A DNA stretch of 6,606 nucleotides from Gemmatimonadota bacterium (GTDB lineage: Bacteria > Latescibacterota > UBA2968 > UBA8231): positions 1 to 6,606 of the forward strand of contig JAPOYQ010000269.1 in NCBI GenBank assembly GCA_026706505.1. Direction: 5' to 3'. Positions 1 through 5,691 of this stretch are shown piece after piece. Position 1 is the first letter of the stretch. Every line of letters begins with the position of its first letter. Made by a program: the position numbers and the translations under genes. The notes below the pieces were generated by a model that saw only the letters and a list, made by a program, of their open reading frames with translations, ran no database searches and was not told where the DNA came from.

Positions 1-1696
1 CGCGGAAGTTGCCGCTGTACCAGTGCGGGATGGTATAGTGCCCCCACAGCAATACTCGATCCAGCGCCCGAGTCGTCGCCACCAGTTCGGCGCGGCTGGG
101 AGCCTGAATCAATCGTTCGACCAACTCGTCGACGACCGGGTCTTTAATGCCGGCGACATTGCCGCTGCCCGGCTCGTCCGCAACAGCGCTGGTCCAGTTG
201 TTGCGCTGCTCATTGCCTGGGCTGTGGCTCTGACCTCGGACCAGTGAGATGATGTCGTAGTCAAAGGCTTGGACCCTGTTTTGATACTGGGTCCGATCGA
301 CAATGCGGATCGTCGCTTTGACGCCGAGGCGTTCGAGGTTGGGAATCATCGGCGCGACAATGCGTTCCCACGACGAACTGGAGAGCAAAAATTCGATTTC
401 CATGACCTCGCCGGTCTCGGCGTGGGTCAGGACATCATCGACAACTGCCCAGCCCGCTTCTTGCAACAGCTTTTGGGCGGTGCGCAGATTTTGCCGGAGC
501 CGACCCGAACCGTCGGTGGTAGGTAGTTGAAACTCAGTGGTAAAAAGTTCGTCGGGGATGCGTCCCCGGTACTCCTCTAGAATTTCCAACTCCCGGCCCG
601 AGGGCAACCCCACAGAGGCCAACTCCGAATTGGCGAAGTAGCTGTTGCTGCGGGTATAGAGACCGTAGAACAGATTCTTTTTAGTCCACTCAAAGTCAAA
701 GGCGTAGCCGAGGGCTTGCCGCACCCTGGGATCTGCAAATCTGGCGCGGCGCGTGTTGAACCAGAACGCCTGCATACCAGCGGCGCGCTGATGAGGCAGT
801 GGGTCCTTGACTAGCCTGCCAGCGGCCAAGGCTTCTCCCTCGTAGGCAGTTGACCAGTCCTTGGACGAGTTTTCGCGGCGATAGTCAAATTCACCGGCCT
901 TGAGTGGCTCAATGGCCACGGTCTGGTCGCGGTAGTAATCGAAGTGGATGCGGTCGAAGTTGAAGCGGCCCTTGTTGACGGGCAGATCGCGGCCCCAGTA
1001 GTCATCGACGCGTTCGTAGGTGATCGAGCGCCCGGCTTCGACTGCGGCAATCCGGTAGGGACCGCTGCCCAGCGGCGGGTCGAGCGTGGTCTCCTCAAAG
1101 TTGCGGCCTTCCCAGTAGTGTTTGGGTAGAATGGCCATCTGGCCGGAAATTAGCGGCAGTTCTTTGTTGGTCTCTCCACTGAAGATCAACCGGACCTGGC
1201 GCGCTCCGACTTTTTCGGCGGATTCAATGGCTGCAAAGTAGTTGCGGAATCTGGGATGCGCCTTGGTCTTATAAATCTCCAGAGAGAAAATCACGTCCTC
1301 GGGGGTTATGGGCTTGCCGTCGTGCCAGCGCGCCTCCGGCCTCAAGGTATAGAGCACCCAAGAATTGTCGGGCGGGACTTCGATGCGCTCGGCGAGGCAG
1401 CCGTATCCGACGGCGATTTCGTCTTCGGCGCTTTCGGTGAGGGTGTCGTAGATCAAGCTACCTAGACGCGGCGGATCAAGGCCCTTGAGGATATAGGGGT
1501 TGAGGCTATCGAAGGTGCCGATCCAACCTAAGCGCAGCGTACCGCCCTTCGGAGCGTCGGGGTTGGCATATTCAAAATGGGTAAAGTCGGGGCCGTATTT
1601 GAGCTCGCCGTAAATGGAGATGCCGTGGCCGACGTAGTTGTCGGCACGGACGGGAAGCACCGTCAGAACGGCGATTAAGAAAAGTGCGATGTGCAT
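1..1696 (-). CDS. YejA-like periplasmic peptide-binding protein (SBP family 5), second tandem copy, C-terminus off window
   Basis: Probable periplasmic substrate-binding subunit of a peptide-type ABC importer. The reverse frame is open without a stop from the left edge to ATG at 1696-1694, giving 565 codons; about 40 C-terminal residues are missing. The first 18 residues (MHIALFLIAVLTVLPVRA) look like a signal peptide, although the n-region lacks Lys or Arg. The mature part has family 5 features: YGPDFTHFEYANPDAPKGG near 34-52, RWHDGKPITPEDVIFS near 123, LPKHYWEGR, and PPLGSGPYRI followed by RSITYERVDDYW. The arrangement matches E. coli YejA as I remember it (COG4166). An in-frame ATG at 1747-1745 overlaps the upstream gene's stop as ATGA and would add 17 residues with Arg and Lys. 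I prefer 1696 because a weak AGAAAG lies 6 nt upstream and the signal peptide then starts directly, but coupled initiation at 1747 is possible. It is cotranscribed with its paralogue at 1744-3564. The substrate is unknown; YejA proteins are linked to oligopeptides, muropeptides and microcin C. Confidence 0.9.
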   Translation of the reverse strand, partial: MHIALFLIAVLTVLPVRADNYVGHGISIYGELKYGPDFTHFEYANPDAPKGGTLRLGWIGTFDSLNPYILKGLDPPRLGSLIYDTLTESAEDEIAVGYGCLAERIEVPPDNSWVLYTLRPEARWHDGKPITPEDVIFSLEIYKTKAHPRFRNYFAAIESAEKVGARQVRLIFSGETNKELPLISGQMAILPKHYWEGRNFEETTLDPPLGSGPYRIAAVEAGRSITYERVDDYWGRDLPVNKGRFNFDRIHFDYYRDQTVAIEPLKAGEFDYRRENSSKDWSTAYEGEALAAGRLVKDPLPHQRAAGMQAFWFNTRRARFADPRVRQALGYAFDFEWTKKNLFYGLYTRSNSYFANSELASVGLPSGRELEILEEYRGRIPDELFTTEFQLPTTDGSGRLRQNLRTAQKLLQEAGWAVVDDVLTHAETGEVMEIEFLLSSSSWERIVAPMIPNLERLGVKATIRIVDRTQYQNRVQAFDYDIISLVRGQSHSPGNEQRNNWTSAVADEPGSGNVAGIKDPVVDELVERLIQAPSRAELVATTRALDRVLLWGHYTIPHWYSGNFR

Positions 1697-1743
1697 AGTC
1701 AACTTTCTGTCAATGGACGATTCAAGCGCGATATTCACGACAT

Positions 1744-3564
1744 TCATTTGGATTCTAAACGCGCCGCCTTTTCCGCGTCCCACCACCACGTGTCGGGAAA
1801 GCCCAACCCATTGGGGGCTGGCTTTGGCATTCGCCCGAACTTGTTCCAGTAGGCCAAGCGATAGGAGCGGCTGTGCGAGTCGGGGATTACGTAGTGGTTC
1901 CAGAGCAAGATGCGGTCGAGGGCATGGGTTATCGCGACCTGTGTTGGACGGTCGGGGGCAGCGATCTGGTGCTCGATTAGCTCGTCGATGACCGGGTCGG
2001 CAATGCCGACGTAGTTGCGGCTGCCCGCAGATCGCGCCGCCGCACTCGACCAGAAGTTGCGCTGCTCATTGCCCGGGCTCAAGGTCTGACGCCACGAGGC
2101 GGCGATTATATCGAAGTCAAAATCCTGGACGCGGTTCTGGTACTGAGCCGCGTCCACGGTGCGGATGGTCGCCTCAATGCCGAGGCGTTCTAGGTTTTGC
2201 ACGAGAGGGCTGAGGACGCGCTCGTACGACGAGGACCCGAGCAAGAATTCAAAGCGCATCACCTCGCCACTCTCAGCGTGAGTCAGCTTCCCATCGACCA
2301 CGGTCCAGCCAGCTTCGGCGAGCAATTTTTTAGCCGTGCGCAAGTTTTGGCGCAACTGTCCCGAGCCGTTAGTAGCCGGCGGCGCGTAGGCCGTAGTAAA
2401 CACCTCGTCCGGTATCCGCCCCCGGTACGCCGCCAAAATTTCCGACTCCTGTCCCGAGGGCAGCCCCGACGACCCGAGGTCTGAGTTGCCCCAATAACTG
2501 TTGCTGCGGGTGAGGAGACCATAGAACAGATTCTTATTAGTCCATTCAAAGTCATAGGCATAGGCGAGCGCCTGCCGCACCTTGGGATCTTTGAACTTGT
2601 CGCGCCGAGTGTTGAACGCAAAGCCCGACATGCCGCGGATGAGCTGGTGTGGGATCTGCACCTTGATCATCCGTCCCTCGGCGATCGGCGCAAAGTCTTC
2701 GTAGTGGGTGGCCCATTCCTTGGAATCGCTCAACAGGCGATAGTCGTACTCCCCCGTCTTAAAGGCTTCGATGGCCACAGTCTGGTCGCGGTAGTACTCG
2801 TAGCGGATGCGGTCGAAGTTGTGGCGGCCCTTGTGCACGGGCAGGTCGCGCGCCCAGTAGTCATCGACGCGCTCGTAGGTAATCGAGCGGCCCGGCTCGA
2901 ACTCGGCGATCTTATACGGTCCGCTGCCCAAAGGCGGCTCAAGCGTAGTGGCGGCGAATTCGCGCCCTTCCCAATAGTGCTTGGGCAATACGCGCAACTG
3001 GCCGATGATCAGCGGCATTTCGCGGTTGGTGCCCTCTTTGAACTCAAACCTCACTTGGCGCTCGTCGAGGGCGAAGACCGTATCGACGTCGGCGTAAAAA
3101 GTGCGAAAAAACGGGATGCCCTTAGTAGTGAGAATTTCAAAGCTGAAGATCACATCGTCGGTGGTCACGGGAACGCCATCGTGCCAGCGCGCTGCGGGGT
3201 GGAGCTCGAAGATGATCCAAGAGCGATCCTCCGGCATCTGCATCTGCGCGGCGAGCTGGCCGTATTCGGTAAACGGCTCGTCCTTGGACTTGGTGCAGAG
3301 CCGGTTGTAGAGCATCAGCGAACCAGCGGCACCCACGCCCTTGAGGGTAAAGGGGTTGAGGTTGTCGTACGTGCCGATGGCGGCGAGGTGGATTTCGCCG
3401 CCTTTGGGGGCGTCGGGATTGACGTAGTCGAAGTGGGTAAAATCAGGCCCGTACTTGGGGTCGCCATAGAGAGTGAAGGCGTGGGCGCGGAGAATGGTGC
3501 TGTCCGCGGCATGGGCCACCGAGGCGAGGATAAAACAGAAAGCTAGCGAGCGCATGATCCGCAT
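1744..3564 (-). CDS. YejA-like periplasmic peptide-binding protein (SBP family 5), first tandem copy
   Basis: Predicted exported binding protein of a Yej-type peptide ABC importer, 606 residues, against about 604 for E. coli YejA. From ATG at 3564 the product begins with a classic signal peptide, MRIMRSLAFCFILASVAHA, with a likely cut before ADS. The frame stays open to an ATG at 3648, but that start adds a 28-residue leader translated from the repeat region and has no ribosome site, so I reject it. M4 (3555) is an alternative. Neither 3564 nor 3555 has a clear Shine-Dalgarno. Family features are YGPDFTHFDYVNPDAPKGG soon after the signal, RWHDGVPVTTDDVIFSFE at 126-143, LPKHYWEGR at 193-201, PPLGSGPYKI from 210, and a YejA-like tail DTWWWDAEKAARL near 591. 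The protein is closely related to the downstream copy. Where that copy reads IPHWYSGNFR near the C-terminus, this one reads IPDSHSRSYR, which may affect ligand choice. Assignment to the SBP_bac_5/YejA family is firm; the substrate is not known. Confidence 0.93.
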   Translation of the reverse strand: MRIMRSLAFCFILASVAHAADSTILRAHAFTLYGDPKYGPDFTHFDYVNPDAPKGGEIHLAAIGTYDNLNPFTLKGVGAAGSLMLYNRLCTKSKDEPFTEYGQLAAQMQMPEDRSWIIFELHPAARWHDGVPVTTDDVIFSFEILTTKGIPFFRTFYADVDTVFALDERQVRFEFKEGTNREMPLIIGQLRVLPKHYWEGREFAATTLEPPLGSGPYKIAEFEPGRSITYERVDDYWARDLPVHKGRHNFDRIRYEYYRDQTVAIEAFKTGEYDYRLLSDSKEWATHYEDFAPIAEGRMIKVQIPHQLIRGMSGFAFNTRRDKFKDPKVRQALAYAYDFEWTNKNLFYGLLTRSNSYWGNSDLGSSGLPSGQESEILAAYRGRIPDEVFTTAYAPPATNGSGQLRQNLRTAKKLLAEAGWTVVDGKLTHAESGEVMRFEFLLGSSSYERVLSPLVQNLERLGIEATIRTVDAAQYQNRVQDFDFDIIAASWRQTLSPGNEQRNFWSSAAARSAGSRNYVGIADPVIDELIEHQIAAPDRPTQVAITHALDRILLWNHYVIPDSHSRSYRLAYWNKFGRMPKPAPNGLGFPDTWWWDAEKAARLESK

Positions 3565-3593
3565 GAAAATCGTCGTTTCGTTTAGTGTGAGGG

Positions 3594-3613
3594 AGATAAA
3601 ACGGAGAATCCGT
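3594..3613. repeat. 20-bp direct repeat, copy 1, with internal palindrome
   Basis: AGATAAAACGGAGAATCCGT recurs exactly at 3623-3642, a 29-bp period. Allowing one mismatch the match extends to 3591-3613 against 3620-3642 (22 of 23). Positions 3601-3613 form the inverted repeat ACGGA-GAA-TCCGT. It lies 30 bp upstream of the preferred YejA start at 3564, so it is a candidate operator half or part of the 5' leader. Read on the minus strand it is a 5-bp stem with a 3-nt loop followed by TTTTAT. Confidence 0.85.
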
Positions 3614-3622
3614 AATGGGGGA

Positions 3623-3642
3623 AGATAAAACGGAGAATCCGT
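3623..3642. repeat. 20-bp direct repeat, copy 2, with internal palindrome
   Basis: Exact second copy of the repeat at 3594-3613. Its inverted repeat ACGGA-GAA-TCCGT spans 3630-3642. It sits next to the AT-rich patch that may be the promoter of the minus-strand YejA pair. The two copies are 29 bp apart, not a multiple of three, which fits a DNA- or RNA-level element rather than coding sequence. Confidence 0.85.
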
Positions 3643-3680
3643 GTACATAGATATAAAATTAAACTAGAAAGGAGATTTAC
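3643..3680 (-). promoter_or_regulatory. AT-rich patch, possible promoter region of the YejA pair
   Basis: This stretch is clearly richer in A and T than the surrounding GC-rich DNA and lies upstream of both repeats and of the minus-strand YejA gene. On the minus strand TAAATC and TTATAT are 17 nt apart, a poor match to a sigma-70 promoter. Base composition and position are the main support; no box is convincing. If transcription starts here, both 20-bp repeats would fall in the mRNA leader. Confidence 0.25.
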
Positions 3681-3682
3681 GC

Positions 3683-3702
3683 CCACCAACACCGGTTGGC
3701 GG
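3683..3702. promoter_or_regulatory. Inverted repeat between divergent genes
   Basis: CCACCAAC - ACCG - GTTGGCGG forms 8-bp arms around a 4-nt loop with one imperfect pair. That pair is a G-U wobble in minus-strand RNA and an A-C mismatch in plus-strand RNA. No T-run follows on either strand, so a terminator is unlikely. Its place about 60 bp before the PhyH start and about 120 bp before the YejA start would suit an operator. The role is inferred from position and symmetry only. Confidence 0.35.
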
Positions 3703-3731
3703 CAGCGCGGGCCTTGTCTATCTTGCTGACG

Positions 3732-3737
3732 TATAAA
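3732..3737 (+). promoter_or_regulatory. Possible -10 element for the PhyH gene
   Basis: TATAAA lies 23 bp before the PhyH start codon. The sequence 17 bp upstream (GGGCCT) does not resemble a -35 box, and TTGTCT at 3714 is too close. If used, the leader would be very short and the ribosome site would lie near the 5' end. Weak evidence. Confidence 0.2.
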
Positions 3738-3747
3738 CCGCTACGCG

Positions 3748-3753
3748 AGGAGG
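3748..3753 (+). promoter_or_regulatory. Ribosome binding site of the PhyH gene
   Basis: AGGAGG within GCGAGGAGGAC, 7 nt before ATG at 3761. It is a full consensus match and fixes the start. It contrasts with the two YejA starts, which have weak or no such signal. Confidence 0.85.
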
Positions 3754-3760
3754 ACTGCCG

Positions 3761-4555
3761 ATGCTGACGACCAAACAAAAAGAACACTTTGACGTCTTTG
3801 GCTTTCTCTGCCTGCGCCAAGCGTTTTCCCCGGAAGAGATGGCCGAGATTACCCAAGCTGCCGACCAAGTGTGGCGCGAGGATCGGGGCGGCCAACCCGA
3901 TGACGGCCAGCACCAGGGCCTTGCGCCTTTTGCCGAGCTAAATCCCCGGCTTTTGGACTTAGCCGAGGACGACCGCATTTTCCAGGTGGCCGCCGATCTC
4001 TTAGGAGACGATTTCCTGTGGTCGGGATCGGAGGGCAACAAGGAGGGGCGTACCGAAAAGGGGGAACACAACTGGCATGCGGATCGGCCAGGGGCCGCAG
4101 AGACCGAGTATCCGCGGCTCAAGGTGATGCTCTACCTGACGCCTACCACCAAAGAGCAGGGCGCCCTGCGGGTGATCCCCGGTTCGCACCGCATGCCCTT
4201 CCACGAGTGGCTGTGGCCCTTACAGTCCCACCACTTCAAGGACGGCACGATCGGCGACAGCTTCGGGGCGCGGGGCGAGGACATCCCCGCCTGCGCGGTA
4301 GAGACAACGCCCGGCGACGTGGTCTTTTTCCACCACAGCCTCTTTCATGCGGCCTACGGCAAGTTTCCCGAGCGGCGCTACGTTGCTTTCAAGTTCGTCA
4401 CCCGGCCCGACACCGAGGCTAAGCTGCGCTCTATGCAGCACTACGCATCCTACGCTTTCGACGTTGATCCAGAGCTCTTAGCAAGGCCCCGGCTGCGCTC
4501 CATTGCAGAGGACCTGATCGCATTGGGCGAACAGGCGAAGGCTTTGGAGACCTAA
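3761..4555 (+). CDS. Phytanoyl-CoA dioxygenase (PhyH) family non-heme iron oxygenase
   Basis: A 264-residue cytoplasmic protein of the PhyH family, whose members usually couple 2-oxoglutarate decarboxylation to hydroxylation of a substrate on a double-stranded beta-helix fold. The HxD iron ligands are H106 and D108 in NWHADRPG. The distal ligand is H196 in SLFHAAYG, and R205 or R206 in FPERRY is placed to bind the 2-oxoglutarate carboxylate. GALRVIPGSHR at 134-144 is the usual core strand motif, and TPGDVVFF precedes the distal histidine. All iron ligands are present, so it should be active. No signal peptide is seen. Length is usual for bacterial members, and the start is set by a consensus ribosome site. 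It is transcribed away from the YejA pair and converges on the LLM gene with only 6 bp between stop codons. The substrate cannot be told: bacterial PhyH proteins act on lipids, amino acids, ectoine and natural products, and this one lacks a diagnostic feature for any of these. Confidence 0.92.
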   Translation: MLTTKQKEHFDVFGFLCLRQAFSPEEMAEITQAADQVWREDRGGQPDDGQHQGLAPFAELNPRLLDLAEDDRIFQVAADLLGDDFLWSGSEGNKEGRTEKGEHNWHADRPGAAETEYPRLKVMLYLTPTTKEQGALRVIPGSHRMPFHEWLWPLQSHHFKDGTIGDSFGARGEDIPACAVETTPGDVVFFHHSLFHAAYGKFPERRYVAFKFVTRPDTEAKLRSMQHYASYAFDVDPELLARPRLRSIAEDLIALGEQAKALET

Positions 4556-4561
4556 CGCGCC

Positions 4562-5644
4562 CTATACCGACGGCAATTGCGGCACGACTCGGTTGGCGAG
4601 CAAGTCCATCGAGCGCTCCCACAGCGGCCGGTCGTCCCAGTCGTGGGCGATCATCAGCAGCGTGTCAAAGCCCCCGGTCGTCTCCCACAAGCCCTGTAGC
4701 TGATCTACGCACGACTGCACGTCGCCGATGATGCACAGATTCCTGATCAGATACTCGGGCGTGACCTCCTCGTCGGGCACCTCCGGATCGTGCTTCGTAA
4801 TGTGGAGCATTTGCGCACCGCTGAGTACGGCGATCAGGTATTCATAGGCGCGGCAGAAAGCGCTCTTTTCGTCGAGCGCGTAATCCCAAGCGCGCGCTTC
4901 GTCATCGGCGACGAGAATGCTGCGCGAGATGCGCCAGCGGGTGCGCTCGGGCGCGGGCAGACCAGCATCAGTGGCCCCAGCGCTGTAGGTCTGCCAGTGC
5001 TGAGTCAAGATCGAAGGAGCGACGAGATTGGTGCTGATGGGCAGATAGCCCCGCTGGCCGGCCATGGTCGCGGCCATGGAGTCGCTTCTTATCACGCTCA
5101 TACCAATAGGTGGGTGTGGCTGCTGGTAGGGCTTGAGCAGTTCGCCGATGCCGAGTTCGGAGTTCGCCTCCTCAATTTTGATGCGGTAGAAATCCCCCGC
5201 AAAGTCAAACGGGGCCTCCGCCTGCCAGAGCTTGAGGACCATGTCGATGCTCTCGACGGTCATCAGCCCTTGCGTCTTGGGATCGGGCAGGTCAAAAAGG
5301 CCCCAGTCGGTGGCGACGCCGCCTTGGCCGAAGCCGCAGTTGAAGCGGCCCTTGGACAGGTGGTCAAGATAGGCCAGCCGCACCGCGACATTGACCGGGT
5401 GGTGCTGCGGCATGATGGAGACGCCCGTGCCCAAGCGGATGTTTTGCGTCAGGGGCAGGACGTGAGCGATGAAGAGGTCGTTGGACGGGATCGGCTCCCA
5501 CGCGACAGTGTGGTGCTGGCCGACCCAAGCCTCGGTGAAGCCGAGCTGATCGGCGCGGACGACGAACTCGACGTCCTCGGCAAAGCATTCAGTGCGGTCT
5601 TTTTCCGGGGGGTGCAAGGGCATCATAAAGGTGCCGAGTTTCAT
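4562..5644 (-). CDS. LLM-class flavin-dependent oxidoreductase (luciferase-like monooxygenase)
   Basis: A 360-residue cytoplasmic protein of the bacterial luciferase-like TIM-barrel family, which uses reduced FMN or coenzyme F420 to oxidise small organic substrates. Visible family features are the N-terminal strand MKLGTFMMPLHPP, FTEAWVGQHH at 36-45, IRLGTGVSIMPQHHP at 69-83, and LSKGRFNCGFGQGG at 96-109. PYQQPHPPIGMSV follows in the middle, then a helical C-terminal part. The opening and the EAWVGQHH and HHP segments resemble proteins annotated as limonene 1,2-monooxygenase-like, but that label is often over-applied and I do not assign it. The start is set by AGGAGG 6 nt upstream. It lies 47 bp downstream of the aminotransferase on the same strand, which suggests cotranscription. 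A flavin reductase partner is not seen in the window. The family is secure; cofactor and substrate are unknown. Confidence 0.92.
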   Translation of the reverse strand: MKLGTFMMPLHPPEKDRTECFAEDVEFVVRADQLGFTEAWVGQHHTVAWEPIPSNDLFIAHVLPLTQNIRLGTGVSIMPQHHPVNVAVRLAYLDHLSKGRFNCGFGQGGVATDWGLFDLPDPKTQGLMTVESIDMVLKLWQAEAPFDFAGDFYRIKIEEANSELGIGELLKPYQQPHPPIGMSVIRSDSMAATMAGQRGYLPISTNLVAPSILTQHWQTYSAGATDAGLPAPERTRWRISRSILVADDEARAWDYALDEKSAFCRAYEYLIAVLSGAQMLHITKHDPEVPDEEVTPEYLIRNLCIIGDVQSCVDQLQGLWETTGGFDTLLMIAHDWDDRPLWERSMDLLANRVVPQLPSV

Positions 5645-5650
5645 GGTAAT

Positions 5651-5656
5651 CCTCCT
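5651..5656 (-). promoter_or_regulatory. Ribosome binding site of the LLM oxidoreductase gene
   Basis: On the minus strand GAGGAGGATTACC precedes ATG at 5644. The AGGAGG core is 6 nt from the start, so the LLM gene can initiate independently although it lies just downstream of the aminotransferase. Confidence 0.85.
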
Positions 5657-5691
5657 CTACGGCAATGTAGGTACGCAGTGTTTTTTCTAGC

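Noticed and set aside
1..1696. A frameshifted or decayed copy of yejA at the left edge, since no complete gene is visible there.
   Set aside because: I read the reverse frame triplet by triplet from the edge to 1696 and found no stop. The gene is only cut by the window end.
2647..3546. A 299-codon open frame on the plus strand.
   Set aside because: It lies wholly antisense to the YejA-like gene, whose product has a clear family and signal peptide. The antisense product shows no recognisable motif and is explained by GC-rich codon use.
3594..3642. The two repeats as a short CRISPR array.
   Set aside because: Only two 20-bp units with a 9-bp gap, and no cas genes nearby. The spacing does not suit a CRISPR array.
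3565..3648. Upstream ATG at 3648 giving a 634-residue YejA product.
   Set aside because: No ribosome site precedes it, the added 28 residues are translated from the direct repeats, and they would bury the signal peptide that begins at 3564.
3663..3767. Open stretch in the intergenic region with AAAGGAG at 3668-3674, as a possible leader peptide or remnant gene.
   Set aside because: There is no ATG or suitably spaced GTG or TTG after the AAAGGAG, the product resembles nothing I know, and the frame is too short to be significant.
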